Of a stretch of DNA of 64,000 nucleotides, positions 35,929 through 44,840 are shown one piece after another. A program made the position numbers and the translations under genes. Under the pieces are notes generated by a model that saw only the letters and a list, made by a program, of their open reading frames with translations, was not told the origin of the DNA and did no database searches. The DNA comes from Rummeliibacillus suwonensis. Lineage in GTDB: Bacteria; Bacillota; Bacilli; Bacillales_A; Planococcaceae. The stretch is from contig NZ_VCBL01000002.1 in assembly GCF_007896435.1 (NCBI RefSeq), forward strand, positions 372,001-436,000, given 5' to 3'. Positions within the stretch are counted from its first letter, which is position 1; each line of letters begins with the position of its first letter.

Positions 35929-37062
35929 TTACTCATTGTGCGTAATAACAATAGGAATGGTAATTTTTATTGTAGTTCCTTTTTTTTCTAGTAATTCTAA
36001 TTCACCATTCACAAACTCAACACGTTCTTTCATACCATTCAACCCATTACTTGATGGTTTTTTAGTACTTTTTGAAAGACCGATACCATTGTCACTTATG
36101 ATCATTTCGATGAAATCAGCGGTTTGCAATATCTTAATTTTACATGCTGTCGCTTGACTATGACGCACCACATTATTAATTGCCTCTTTTAAACACATAC
36201 TTAACGAATTACTAAGCATCGTGGGAATGCGATCATACTGCGGATTCCCCTCCAATTTCAGCTGGATATTCGCTGCCTTTAATATTTGTTGTACGTGTGT
36301 GATTTCCTCTTGTAGTTTGACCTTTTTCATATTCGATACCATCTCACGAACTTCCTTTAAGGCCATACTAGAAGTTTGCCGGATATCATGCAATTCCTGA
36401 ATAGCAGCCTCTGGATCCTTTTTGACTAACCGTACAGCCAAGTCACTTTTTAAGCCAATCATCGAAAGCTTTTGGCCTAACGTATCATGTAAATCCCTTG
36501 CAATTCGTTGTCTCTCTTCGTATACACTTAATTCGGAAATGCGTGCATTTGCCGTTTCTAATGCGCCCTCAAGTCTTTTACTTTTATTTTCACTATAAAG
36601 ATAGAAAGGACCCAAAATCGCACTAAATAAAATAATAACGATCAAAGGAATCTCTTGAATAAATAGATCTGTTTCGATAAAGAATCCTCCAATGACTGAA
36701 CCAACCGTCATTGCAATATGAAGTCCATACATAATATAAAATCCTACTGTATGGCGGATTTTTCCTATAGAAAATGCCGTAAAAAAAGCAAAATATATAT
36801 ATCCAAACAATACTGTCATGGCTGCATTAATAACCATTCCAAGGGCAATCCACATATAGACAAGCCCATTTGTCGCACTATAAGCAAAACGAAAACAGAT
36901 TAAATACATGATGAGAACTGCAAGTGCGATAGACCCTTCAAGCTTTGATGCCGAATGAAATATTAAATAAAACGGGATAAAGCAAAACGCAATCCATGCG
37001 ATCATACTCATCACTGGATTTTTTGGAAAGACACTGTACCATTTTGTCACGTAAACTTTCAC
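35929..37062 (-). CDS. DesK-like sensor histidine kinase, no partner regulator adjacent
   Basis: The first 160 residues hold five membrane helices; then a coiled-coil linker, HisKA_3 segment with the phospho-acceptor in ARDLHDTLGQKL, and an HATPase domain (CLKEAINNVVRH, DNGIGL, NGLNGMKERV). Topology and length (377) match DesK, the membrane-thickness sensor of Bacillus. DesK is normally followed by desR and preceded by des; neither is here. A GTG start at 37062 is assumed; a second GTG at 37050 has better spacing from AAAGG. Confidence 0.82.
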   Translation of the reverse strand: MKVYVTKWYSVFPKNPVMSMIAWIAFCFIPFYLIFHSASKLEGSIALAVLIMYLICFRFAYSATNGLVYMWIALGMVINAAMTVLFGYIYFAFFTAFSIGKIRHTVGFYIMYGLHIAMTVGSVIGGFFIETDLFIQEIPLIVIILFSAILGPFYLYSENKSKRLEGALETANARISELSVYEERQRIARDLHDTLGQKLSMIGLKSDLAVRLVKKDPEAAIQELHDIRQTSSMALKEVREMVSNMKKVKLQEEITHVQQILKAANIQLKLEGNPQYDRIPTMLSNSLSMCLKEAINNVVRHSQATACKIKILQTADFIEMIISDNGIGLSKSTKKPSSNGLNGMKERVEFVNGELELLEKKGTTIKITIPIVITHNE

Positions 37063-37415
37063 CGCCTTTTAGCTACTTCCATTATATCAAAGAATGGTTA
37101 TTTTGCCCTGACCCTACCCTATTGTTACAATAGGCCCTTTACATAATCATCATTTTTACTACAATAAAAATGGCAAGTCTTAATTATATAATTTTTTGAC
37201 TTTTAATGATTAGCTCTGTTTAATCATATTGATGACATATTCGATTCATCACAGGTGAGCTCTTTTCTGTGAATGAACATCAAGCCTTCTCGACAATGTT
37301 CGGTAAGGAAGCTTGACCTGCTCTCATTTACTGATTAGAGTTGAAACATCAACCATATTTATAATAAAGCCAAATAATTAAATCATTCTTAAACTTTTAC
37401 ACTGGAGATGGCACA
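37063..37415. other. Divergent intergenic region between kinase and HAD genes
   Basis: The region contains one imperfect hairpin (TCAAGC..TTC / GAA..GCTTGA, about 37280-37316) and AT-rich flanks. No ORF or recognised regulatory motif. Confidence 0.4.
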
Positions 37416-38213
37416 ATGGATTCACAAGGAATCATTTTAGACTTAGATGGAACAACCTTAACAAGTAAGAAAACTGTTCATCCGTTATTAGTTCAATATA
37501 TACAAACACTCAGAAAAAGAGGACTATTGGTCTTTATCGCAACAGGTCGTACTATTTTTGAAGTTCAACGAATTCTCCCAAAAGAATTTGTTGTGGATGG
37601 AATCGTCGCATCAAATGGGATGAATGTTTTTGCTGGGAAGAAGCAGATATATAAAAGTGAGATTCCTGCAAACACTGTTCAGCATTTAATAGAAGAATCA
37701 ATTGAATTTGGGATCTATCATGAAATTTATCACAAAGATGGAACATTAACCGCACAAATAACGCCCTTCCAAACAGAAACTTCAACATCGATATCTCACA
37801 GACACGAAAATGTAAAATGGACAACTGCACTACATGCCAATCATGTCGAAAAAATACTATTCTTTGATGAAAACATATCACTTGTTGCTGAGTGGTTCGA
37901 GACAATAAAACAACTACAAAAAGACTATGCTTTTTCCGCTGCATTATCTTCATCTGATTTAATAGATGTGAACGGAGCCAATGCAACAAAGGCTATTGGG
38001 GTTACCACTTTACTATCTGAATTACAGATTCGCTTTGAAGATGTCATAGCATTTGGTGATGGAGGGAACGATATCCCGCTCTTTGAAAAGGTTGGAAAAA
38101 GTATCGCCATGAAAAATGCACGTCAAGAAGTTCAATTGCAAGCCGATGAAGTAACAACATATACAAACGATCAAAACGGTCTATATCATCAACTACAACA
38201 GCTATTCCATTAG
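37416..38213 (+). CDS. Cof-type HAD-IIB phosphatase
   Basis: The motifs of the HAD superfamily are in order: ILDLDGTTL (nucleophile Asp), FIATGRT (motif II), Lys in NATKAIGV (motif III) and AFGDGGNDIPLF (motif IV), with a C2-type cap domain between II and III. The 265-residue length is typical of Cof/YkrA/YxeH-like enzymes that dephosphorylate sugar phosphates, nucleotides or cofactors. Substrate cannot be told. Monocistronic with terminator. Confidence 0.88.
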   Translation: MDSQGIILDLDGTTLTSKKTVHPLLVQYIQTLRKRGLLVFIATGRTIFEVQRILPKEFVVDGIVASNGMNVFAGKKQIYKSEIPANTVQHLIEESIEFGIYHEIYHKDGTLTAQITPFQTETSTSISHRHENVKWTTALHANHVEKILFFDENISLVAEWFETIKQLQKDYAFSAALSSSDLIDVNGANATKAIGVTTLLSELQIRFEDVIAFGDGGNDIPLFEKVGKSIAMKNARQEVQLQADEVTTYTNDQNGLYHQLQQLFH

Positions 38214-38318
38214 ACCTTTATCGACAATATTATTTCTCAGGAAATATATTATGACAAAATTCTTATTTCCTAGATTTTCGTTTCTACATCCAGCATCCGA
38301 CCCAAAGTTTTCTTTCGG

Positions 38319-38353
38319 TAGCCTCGCTCTAGCTTTCTTAACAGACGAGGCTA
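38319..38353 (+). terminator. Rho-independent terminator after the HAD gene
   Basis: TAGCCTCG and CGAGGCTA pair and are followed by TCTCTTTTT. Confidence 0.8.
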
Positions 38354-38507
38354 TCTCTTTTTATCTGGATTACCACTTTGTGAAATATATCACCAACTAA
38401 TTTCAATAGATTTTCACGTTTTCCTTTAACTGGTCGTTTTTCATGACATTCGAGCAGAGGGTATTTGGATCATCTTCACTCCATATTTTCATCTCTAAAC
38501 CAAAAAA

Positions 38508-38533
38508 TCCTTAACCTCCAAAGAGATTAAGGA
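38508..38533 (-). terminator. Rho-independent terminator of the nrdHIEF operon
   Basis: On the minus strand TCCTTAATC and GGTTAAGGA form the stem, followed by TTTTTTGG. Confidence 0.82.
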
Positions 38534-38586
38534 CCTTCAATTGTTCTATTGTCCGAATTGTTTTAGTTCGACACCTTAGATCACGG

Positions 38587-39567
38587 TTATTTCTTTAAAA
38601 AATCAAAGTTAAAGGTCTCATCGGATATAGGTTCAACTTTAGCAATTGCGTAGGTAGAGCCCTTTTGTGAGAAGAAATCATAGGTAGAGCCTTCATTTCG
38701 AATGCCGTTCATAACAATAGGATTGATCTCTTCCTCTGGGAACATCGTATCTAACCCTAAATTCATGAGTGCTTTATTGCCGTTATAGCGTACATAGGCT
38801 TTCACTTCTGGACTTAAACCTGTTTCCGCATAGATATCATCTGTATATTTCATTTCGTTTTCATATAAATCTAGCAGAAGCTCATAGCCCCATACTTTTA
38901 ATTCGTCCTGTTTTTCTTTTGAGAACTTTTTAAAAAGATTTTGAGCGAAATATCCTGTTGCCACACCATGAATAGATTCGTCCCTTAAAATAAGAGAAAT
39001 CACTTCTGCGCTATTTCGTAAAATTCCTTGTCCACCCAAATATAAGGGATAAAAGAATCCAGAATAAAATAAAAACGATTCAAGCATAACAGACGCAAAC
39101 ATAGCTTTCCATAAACTTTCAGGGTCGTTTTCTTGAATAGAAGAATAGATATCTGCAATTTTTTTCGCTTTATATTGTAGAAATTCATTTTTCTTGACCC
39201 AAGCAAAGATCTCATCAATTTCATCGTTATTGCACAATGTTGTGAAAATATAAGAATAGGATTTTGCATGGATAGCTTCAAATGCATCAAATACTGTTAG
39301 TACAGCCTTTTCTTGTAAGTCTTCATGGTATCTAGCAATTTCGTTCATCCCTATATTGGTTTGAAGCGTATCCAGTAAAGTAAGTCCGCCGAATACTTTT
39401 GTATACGTATCTCGAAACTCGAAGTCTTTCCATTGCTTCAAATCTTTACTGACCGCGATTTCTTCAGGAAACCACATTTGTTTCCACTGCTGATCCCAAA
39501 ATGTTTTAGCCAAATCACTCGTTGGTTTATTCCAATTGACCGCTTCAAATGGTCCTATATTGAACAT
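38587..39567 (-). CDS. nrdF: Class Ib ribonucleotide reductase, small (radical) subunit
   Basis: NrdF holds the dimanganese/diiron-tyrosyl cofactor that starts ribonucleotide reduction. Metal ligands appear in FEAIHAKSYS and RDESIHG. The overlap with nrdE and an GGAGG site 10 bases before the ATG at 39567 indicate MFNIGPFE as the real start (326 residues) rather than the ATG three codons upstream. Last gene of nrdHIEF. Confidence 0.95.
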   Translation of the reverse strand: MFNIGPFEAVNWNKPTSDLAKTFWDQQWKQMWFPEEIAVSKDLKQWKDFEFRDTYTKVFGGLTLLDTLQTNIGMNEIARYHEDLQEKAVLTVFDAFEAIHAKSYSYIFTTLCNNDEIDEIFAWVKKNEFLQYKAKKIADIYSSIQENDPESLWKAMFASVMLESFLFYSGFFYPLYLGGQGILRNSAEVISLILRDESIHGVATGYFAQNLFKKFSKEKQDELKVWGYELLLDLYENEMKYTDDIYAETGLSPEVKAYVRYNGNKALMNLGLDTMFPEEEINPIVMNGIRNEGSTYDFFSQKGSTYAIAKVEPISDETFNFDFLKK

Positions 39568-41648
39568 GACACACATTCCTCCAATGTTTGCAAGCGTTGG
39601 CGAACATAATAAATCGACTTAATGCCGCGCATCCATGCATAAATATAAAGTTTCGCAAGGCGCTCAGTTGTCCATTGATCCGTTACATATAATGTCATTG
39701 AAATACCTTGATCAACATGTTTTTGAGCTGTTGCATATAAATCGATCATACGATAACTATCAACATCATAAGCTTCTACATATAAATGCTGATTTTCATT
39801 ATTCAAATAAGGCATTGGATAAATGGTCCGGCTATCCGCATAATCACGAATTTCTACTCTTTCCGTACATGGAGCAATGGATGCTGTGCAGCTACGAATG
39901 TAGGAAATACTGCCTGTTGGCGCAACAGCGAGACGATATGCATTAAATACGCCATATTTCATAACATTTTTCTTTAACTTTTTCCACATATCCGCTGTAA
40001 TGATCGGCACATTTCCTAGTGCTTTTTGTACTTTTTCAGTTGGCATTTTTTCTTGTTTATGGATGTAATGCTCAAAATATTGGCCATTTGCATACTCACT
40101 TTTGTCAAATCCATAAAAAGTCTCGCCTTTTTCTTTCGCAATTAGCATGGAAGCTTTTAAGGAGTAGTAATTTAATGCTTCCATAAAGAAATCAACGAAT
40201 TCGATAGATTCATCTGAACCATATAGAATATTTTCCGTGACAAGGTGTCCATGAAGATTCATCGTACCCAATCCAACCGAATGCATCAATTTATTTGCCT
40301 TTGCGACGGAAGGGACATTGACGATATCCGTCATTTGAGAAACATTTGTCAGTAGACGCATAGCTGTATCAACTAGTTCTTCAAAATTATTTGTTTCTGT
40401 CGCATGATGAATGTCTAAAGAACCTAAATTACAAGATACATCTAAGCCATATTCGTTTGGCTTGTCCATGTCTGTAATAATACTGGTCGTTTGAACTTGC
40501 AGAATTTCCGTGCAAAGATTGGACATTTTCACCCGACCAAGACCTTTTAAAGGATGAACACGATTTACATTGTCATCGAATATTTCAAATGGATAGCCTG
40601 ATTCAAATTGTGTTTTCTTTATTTCTGTATATAATTTTCGTGCATTTAAGCGTTTTAATTTACGAATATTGGGATTATCCAATAGTTCATAATACATCTC
40701 AGTAATACTGATTTCACTCATGCGCTTGCCATATTCTTTATAAATATCATAAGGACTAAATAAAACGATATCTTTATCTTTTTTCATTAATTCGAAGAAA
40801 ATATCTGGAATGATGACGCCTGTTGACAATGTGGCAAGTCGAATTTTTTCATCCGCATTTGGTTTTTTCGATGAGATAAATTCTTCAATGTCCCCATGGA
40901 AAATATTTAAATAGACCACACCGGAGCCATTTCGTTGTCCCAATTGGTTGGAATAAGAAAAGGCATTTTCTAATAACTTCGTAACGGGCATGACACCACT
41001 TGCACGATTTAAGATTCCTTTAATTGGATCCCCTAATGGGCGCAAATCGGTTAATAAAGTACCAACTCCACCACCTAAGCGAGATAGTTCTAAACAATAG
41101 CCAATATTTTCTGCAATGCTGTTCATCGTATCATCCATCGCTAATTTAAAGCAACTGACCAGCTCCCCGCGCGCTTTTTTACCACTGTTTAAAGCTGTCG
41201 GTGTGGCAGGCTGATACGATTCCATCATATGATGAACAGCCTTTTCAGCTAGCTGTTCGTCGCCTTGTGCTAAATAGAGGGCAATGATGATGATGCGATC
41301 CTCATACTTTTCTAAAATTTCCTTTCCATCTCGGCTTTTCATAGCATACCCTTCATAAAATTTACTGGCACTCATAAAGGACGGAAAGCGAAAATGATAA
41401 TCATAAGCATATTTAAATAACTTTTTGATAAATTTCATGGAGTACATTTTCAAAAATTCTTCTTCGTAATATCCTTCCTCCATTAAATAGCTTATTTTTT
41501 CTTCTAAGTCGATAAAATAGCGCATTCTGACATTGACATTTTCCAAAAAATATTTGCGTGTAGCTTCTTTATCTTTTTGCAAATCAATGGTTCCTGTTGA
41601 GCTATATTTATTTAACACTTCATTGTTTAATTTTAAGTATTCTTTCAT
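39555..41648 (-). CDS. nrdE: Class Ib ribonucleotide reductase, large (catalytic) subunit
   Basis: The 697-residue NrdE reduces ribonucleoside diphosphates. Visible motifs: ELVSCFKLAMDD and CNLGSLDIH in the active-site barrel, NLCTEILQ, and the C-terminal redox pair CVSC that is recharged by NrdH. It lacks an N-terminal ATP cone, as usual for class Ib. Four-base overlap with nrdI and 13-base overlap with nrdF show tight coupling. Confidence 0.96.
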   Translation of the reverse strand: MKEYLKLNNEVLNKYSSTGTIDLQKDKEATRKYFLENVNVRMRYFIDLEEKISYLMEEGYYEEEFLKMYSMKFIKKLFKYAYDYHFRFPSFMSASKFYEGYAMKSRDGKEILEKYEDRIIIIALYLAQGDEQLAEKAVHHMMESYQPATPTALNSGKKARGELVSCFKLAMDDTMNSIAENIGYCLELSRLGGGVGTLLTDLRPLGDPIKGILNRASGVMPVTKLLENAFSYSNQLGQRNGSGVVYLNIFHGDIEEFISSKKPNADEKIRLATLSTGVIIPDIFFELMKKDKDIVLFSPYDIYKEYGKRMSEISITEMYYELLDNPNIRKLKRLNARKLYTEIKKTQFESGYPFEIFDDNVNRVHPLKGLGRVKMSNLCTEILQVQTTSIITDMDKPNEYGLDVSCNLGSLDIHHATETNNFEELVDTAMRLLTNVSQMTDIVNVPSVAKANKLMHSVGLGTMNLHGHLVTENILYGSDESIEFVDFFMEALNYYSLKASMLIAKEKGETFYGFDKSEYANGQYFEHYIHKQEKMPTEKVQKALGNVPIITADMWKKLKKNVMKYGVFNAYRLAVAPTGSISYIRSCTASIAPCTERVEIRDYADSRTIYPMPYLNNENQHLYVEAYDVDSYRMIDLYATAQKHVDQGISMTLYVTDQWTTERLAKLYIYAWMRGIKSIYYVRQRLQTLEECVSCSI

Positions 41649-42016
41649 AAAGAAACCTCTCTTTCAAAAACGTTTTGATACTGATCAACGATTGCCGCAT
41701 AATCCCGTGGAAATCCCCGTAGTTCTATTTTTCGAATAATAGGCACATGGTATTTTCTGCTGATTGTATCTGCTGATTTGCAAAAAACGGAGTGACCAAA
41801 ATTGGAATTTCCGCTAGCGATCACACCTTTACAAAAAGAATGATTGTTTTGAAGAAATTTCTCAACAATTAGTGGCACATCGCCCAATCCGTCTGTATAA
41901 GTAAAAACGAAAAAGGGTTCTGTCATCATCAAATCTTCTGTTATTTCAACATTAGGCAATCCTAGCCGATGAATGATGGATCGAACATTTCCCGTTCTGC
42001 TGGCAAATGCAATCAT
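41645..42016 (-). CDS. nrdI: NrdI flavodoxin-like protein
   Basis: NrdI is a small FMN protein that supplies the oxidant for assembling the manganese-tyrosyl cofactor of NrdF. The FMN-binding loop ASRTGNVR at the start and TYTDGLGDVP are typical. Its ATG overlaps the nrdH stop by four bases, and its end overlaps nrdE likewise. Confidence 0.92.
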   Translation of the reverse strand: MIAFASRTGNVRSIIHRLGLPNVEITEDLMMTEPFFVFTYTDGLGDVPLIVEKFLQNNHSFCKGVIASGNSNFGHSVFCKSADTISRKYHVPIIRKIELRGFPRDYAAIVDQYQNVFEREVSL

Positions 42017-42243
42017 ATGGCGATCTTACTAATCTCTTCGTTCATTTGCGCAACATCTTGGATTAGTTCCCCATTCAACTCTAAAATTGGAACAGATAAA
42101 AAGCCTGCTTCGACTATTTCTTGTTTTGCCTGTTCATCTGTATCTACATTAATTAATTCATATTTTCCCTCAAAGCCTGCTTCTTTTAAAAATGACTTTA
42201 CAAACATGCATTTTGGGCAAATTGTTTTCGTATAAAGTTTCAT
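42013..42243 (-). CDS. nrdH: NrdH glutaredoxin-like electron donor
   Basis: The 76-residue redoxin has the redox motif CPKC near the N-terminus and SVPILELNG with the cis-Pro loop. NrdH reduces the C-terminal cysteines of NrdE. It is the first gene of the operon, 55 bp after the riboswitch terminator, with an AGGAG site. Confidence 0.9.
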   Translation of the reverse strand: MKLYTKTICPKCMFVKSFLKEAGFEGKYELINVDTDEQAKQEIVEAGFLSVPILELNGELIQDVAQMNEEISKIAI

Positions 42244-42297
42244 AAGATCTCCTCTTTCTTTAAAAAGTAATTTACACTTTTACATAAGTAACACAAA

Positions 42298-42327
42298 AAG
42301 CTATCCCCGTCTTATCGGGAATAGCTT
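42298..42327 (-). terminator. Leader terminator of the cobalamin riboswitch
   Basis: On the minus strand AAGCTATTCCCGA and GGGGATAGCTT pair, followed by TTTTGTG. It lies between the aptamer and nrdH and would stop transcription when the riboswitch binds adenosylcobalamin. Confidence 0.88.
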
Positions 42328-42410
42328 TATTTCAAAATGGAAACAATTAGGTCGATGGAAATGCAGACTTATTTGCCTCCATTTCCTAGCCCCCGAAAAA
42401 ATGTGCAATT

Positions 42411-42574
42411 GTTTATTAGGCAGGTCTCCTGGCTTATGCTTCACCCTACTAGTCACCTTCCCATGTTAAAACATAGTGGCTGTTGACATTCGTTTCACAT
42501 TTACAGTTGCGGGGACAGCATCAGATTCTCACTGATTTCCCTATTAATCTACATATAGTAGAACCAAGATAAAC
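42411..42574 (-). promoter_or_regulatory. Adenosylcobalamin riboswitch upstream of nrdHIEF
   Basis: The minus strand has the cobalamin-riboswitch landmarks in order: AATAGGGAA, GAATCTGATGCTGTCCCCGC (shown in part), the CCCGCAACTGTAA stretch, then AAGCCAGGAGACCTGCC, the B12 box. GTTTAT/ATAAAC closes P1. Control of a B12-independent class Ib reductase by B12 implies that a B12-dependent class II enzyme replaces it when the cofactor is available, a logic known from other bacteria. Confidence 0.95.
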
Positions 42575-42593
42575 AGCATACTATATATTGTGT
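42549..42593 (-). promoter_or_regulatory. Pair of NrdR boxes
   Basis: ACACAATATATAGTAT (42593-42578, minus strand) matches the NrdR consensus ACACWATATWTWGTGT at 15 of 16 positions. A weaker second site with core CTATATGTAG (42558-42549) lies 32 bp away centre to centre, the spacing characteristic of NrdR. NrdR is the ATP/dATP-sensing repressor of reductase genes. The second site falls within the 5' part of the riboswitch. Confidence 0.75.
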
Positions 42594-42603
42594 TGTTATT
42601 CTA

Positions 42604-42632
42604 ATAATATCATCTTCCCGCTTTTTGTACAA
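42604..42632 (-). promoter_or_regulatory. Sigma-A promoter of the riboswitch-nrdHIEF transcript
   Basis: TTGTAC (42632-42627), 17 bp, TATTAT (42609-42604) on the minus strand. The start point falls about four bases before the first NrdR box. Confidence 0.78.
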
Positions 42633-43016
42633 GCGACTAAAGTTTGTTTTTAAACTTTAAATTGTTTTAAGAATATACGGGTCTATCCAAAAAGTCCTGC
42701 TTCAAATATTAGTTAAAAACTACTATTCCTCTTCAAACCTGCGTAGGAATCAGGTGTCATGATTATCCAATTTCATTTATAAAATATAAATAATCCCCCA
42801 TGCTATTTTCATTTTATTTTTTGACAATAAAACTTTTTAGACAATCTCTATGATTATATCCTATTTTAAGAATTGTTTCTTTACTTAGCACCTGAAGCTG
42901 TATCTAGAGTTTCATTATGGAAAAAGGTATTAGAAAGATATAATTGGTCTTTTCCCACAGCGGAATAAAATAAAGTTTCCACATTCTTATTGAATGAACT
43001 CTTTGGCTTATTTAAT
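42633..43016. other. Intergenic region, no supported gene
   Basis: AT-rich. A 30-codon open stretch near 42885-42945 on the plus strand (reading APEAVSRVSLWKKVLERY) looks protein-like but lacks a start and a family; it could be a gene remnant. Confidence 0.35.
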
Positions 43017-43547
43017 TTACCTACTAATTTCGCCATACATCTTTAAAATAATCGGATAATACGCCTTCTTCTTGAAATCTATCTTCAAGAACAGTACTTG
43101 TTGTAATTCAGCTTTAAGTTTTCCCCCACTATCAGGGAGAGAACCTAAATAAGAATATTTATACACTGGGTCATCAGGACATAGTTCATAAGCACGTTTT
43201 AACATTGAAATTCCTTTTTCTTCCCAATGTTCATAATCACCGAAGTAATACGGAAACTGTGAAATCATATAACCAAAACACCAAAGAAAATCTTCATTTT
43301 CCATAAAATTGGTCAAACCAAAATGTGTGACTTCATTTAACATAGACTCTAACTCATCGGAATCTAATTTTTCTCCCCTTATACAGTCCTCTTCAACCAA
43401 AACATACCAGCAAAAAAAGCCAAGCCTAATAAGAATTTTCAAATTTTCAGGATTCTGCTTCCACTTTTTTGTGAGGAATGATTTTGCTTCATACCATCTT
43501 TCTTGACTTTCTACTATATCAACTTCATTCCACCGCCAGTCAATCAT
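43017..43547 (-). CDS. Hypothetical TPR-like helical protein
   Basis: The 176-residue soluble protein starts IDWRWNEVDIVESQERWYEAKSF and is helical throughout, with aromatic-rich pairs (CFGYMISQFPYYFGDYEHWEEKG) and a repeat-like MLKRAYELCPDDPVYKYSYLG, suggesting tetratricopeptide-like folding. Isolated proteins of this kind in Bacillales are often immunity proteins, but no toxin gene is nearby. GGAGATG precedes the start. Function unknown. Confidence 0.65.
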   Translation of the reverse strand: MIDWRWNEVDIVESQERWYEAKSFLTKKWKQNPENLKILIRLGFFCWYVLVEEDCIRGEKLDSDELESMLNEVTHFGLTNFMENEDFLWCFGYMISQFPYYFGDYEHWEEKGISMLKRAYELCPDDPVYKYSYLGSLPDSGGKLKAELQQVLFLKIDFKKKAYYPIILKMYGEISR

Positions 43548-44081
43548 AGTAGTACATCTCCTTCCTAGATAGCAACTTCTACTGATGATGAACCCAAAAA
43601 ATCAATCCATCGAAATATTACCATGAAGTATTTTTCTTTTTATGCAATGTCCATTCATAAAGAGCACTTCCTTTCGATGACTGGTACTAGCCTAACTCTT
43701 CAATTTTTATCTTACTCTTTTCTAGCAAATTCTTGTTTTTTCCTAATCAGCAAACATTCTTGATCGCCTTGTTAACCTTAGAAATCAGTTGCCTGTAAAA
43801 ATCCAATCGCTTCAACTAAAATAGTTTTCTATCCTCTTGTACTACCTTTTAAAGGAAAATTATGAGGAGCATACATCTATCCGATGTACTTTAAAAGGAA
43901 AAATGTTATAATAATAGTCATGGGAAAGTTATTATTTTCTATAAGAATATGAGGAACAAATGATTTTCTTACTTCTATTATACCCCTTATTTTTCCAAAT
44001 TATTTTCGAATACTTGATGATGACGGTTGTATACTAAAAAGAGAAAATCTCTAAATAATAATATGACAGGGAGGGCTTTTT
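43548..44081. other. Intergenic region upstream of ferritin
   Basis: No gene, repeat copy or terminator is recognisable in these 534 bp. A partial match to the PerR/Fur box (TTATAATAATAGTCA at 43906-43920) lies 160 bp before ferritin, but the second half-site is poor. Confidence 0.4.
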
Positions 44082-44591
44082 ATGTTATCTGAAAAGCTTC
44101 ATGCCGCACTTAATGATCAAATGAATTTTGAATTCTTTTCCGCACATACTTATTTAGCTATGGCTGCTTATTGTACAAATGAAAATTACGATGGATTTGC
44201 TAATTTCTATTTAGTACAAGCTGAAGAAGAACGTTTCCATGCGATGAAATTTTATAATTTCTTAAATGATATGGGCTATCGCGTAACAATTGAAGGATTT
44301 GAAAGCCCTAAAAATGACTTTTCCTCCGTTTTAGAAACATTCAAAACAGCACTTCAACATGAGAAAAAGGTAACACATCGAATTTATGAACTTGCCGATA
44401 TTGCTTTAGATGAACGTGAACATGCTACGATGGCGTTCTTAAAATGGTTCATCGATGAACAAGTAGAAGAAGAATCTACTTTAGATACTATTATTCATAA
44501 ATTTGAACGTATCGAAAACGATTCAAACGCTATTTTCATGTTAGATGCTGAATTAGGTAATCGCACATTTACGGAAGCTAATGCAGAATAA
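44082..44591 (+). CDS. ftnA: Bacterial non-haem ferritin
   Basis: The 169-residue four-helix protein has the ferroxidase ligands in NFEFFSAHTYLAMA (Glu), QAEEERFHAMKFY (Glu, Glu-x2-His) and DEREHATMAFLKWFIDEQVEEE. Ferritin shells oxidise Fe(II) and store it as mineral. AGGGAGGG precedes the ATG. Its terminator has been split by a type I repeat. Confidence 0.95.
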   Translation: MLSEKLHAALNDQMNFEFFSAHTYLAMAAYCTNENYDGFANFYLVQAEEERFHAMKFYNFLNDMGYRVTIEGFESPKNDFSSVLETFKTALQHEKKVTHRIYELADIALDEREHATMAFLKWFIDEQVEEESTLDTIIHKFERIENDSNAIFMLDAELGNRTFTEANAE

Positions 44592-44625
44592 ATTCAGGAA
44601 TAACTAAATACAGAATAGACATATA

Positions 44626-44823
44626 AAATCAAAGTATGAGTGCTGATAAAGTGAAACTCCATCAGTGGGGGTTTTCTTCATCCCCTACTGATGGTTAGCT
44701 GAACCAATCGGACTTTTACGGGCAGTTGTTCCCCATCTATCTTTCTCGTTTCTCTATATCTTGAGATGGGGTCTTACTGCCCGTTAAAGCGGGATAAAAC
44801 AACATTCATACTTTGATTTTTTT
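44626..44823 (+). terminator. Ferritin terminator with a type I repeat inserted in its loop
   Basis: AAATCAAAGTATGA (44626-44639) and TCATACTTTGATTT (44806-44819) are perfect 14-bp complementary arms followed by TTTT. Between them sits the 154-bp repeat. Removing the repeat leaves a hairpin with a loop of about 12 bases, a normal terminator. Confidence 0.8.
44645..44798 (-). repeat. Type I dispersed repeat, short form
   Basis: Intact short form without the hairpin cassette: GATAAAGTGAAAC, CAGTGGGG..CCCCTACTG, AACCAATCGGAC, ACGGGCAGT..ACTGCCCGT enclosing CCCCATCT..AGATGGGG, ending GCGGGATAAA. It lies between ferritin and a convergent gene. Confidence 0.9.
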
Positions 44824-44840
44824 CGTTGGCTATTCAACTT

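Noticed and set aside
42885-42945. Protein-like stretch APEAVSRVSLWKKVLERY
   Set aside because: Too short, no start codon, no family; may be a remnant but cannot be supported.
43906-43920. PerR/Fur box upstream of ferritin
   Set aside because: Only one half-site matches well; kept as a note, not a call.
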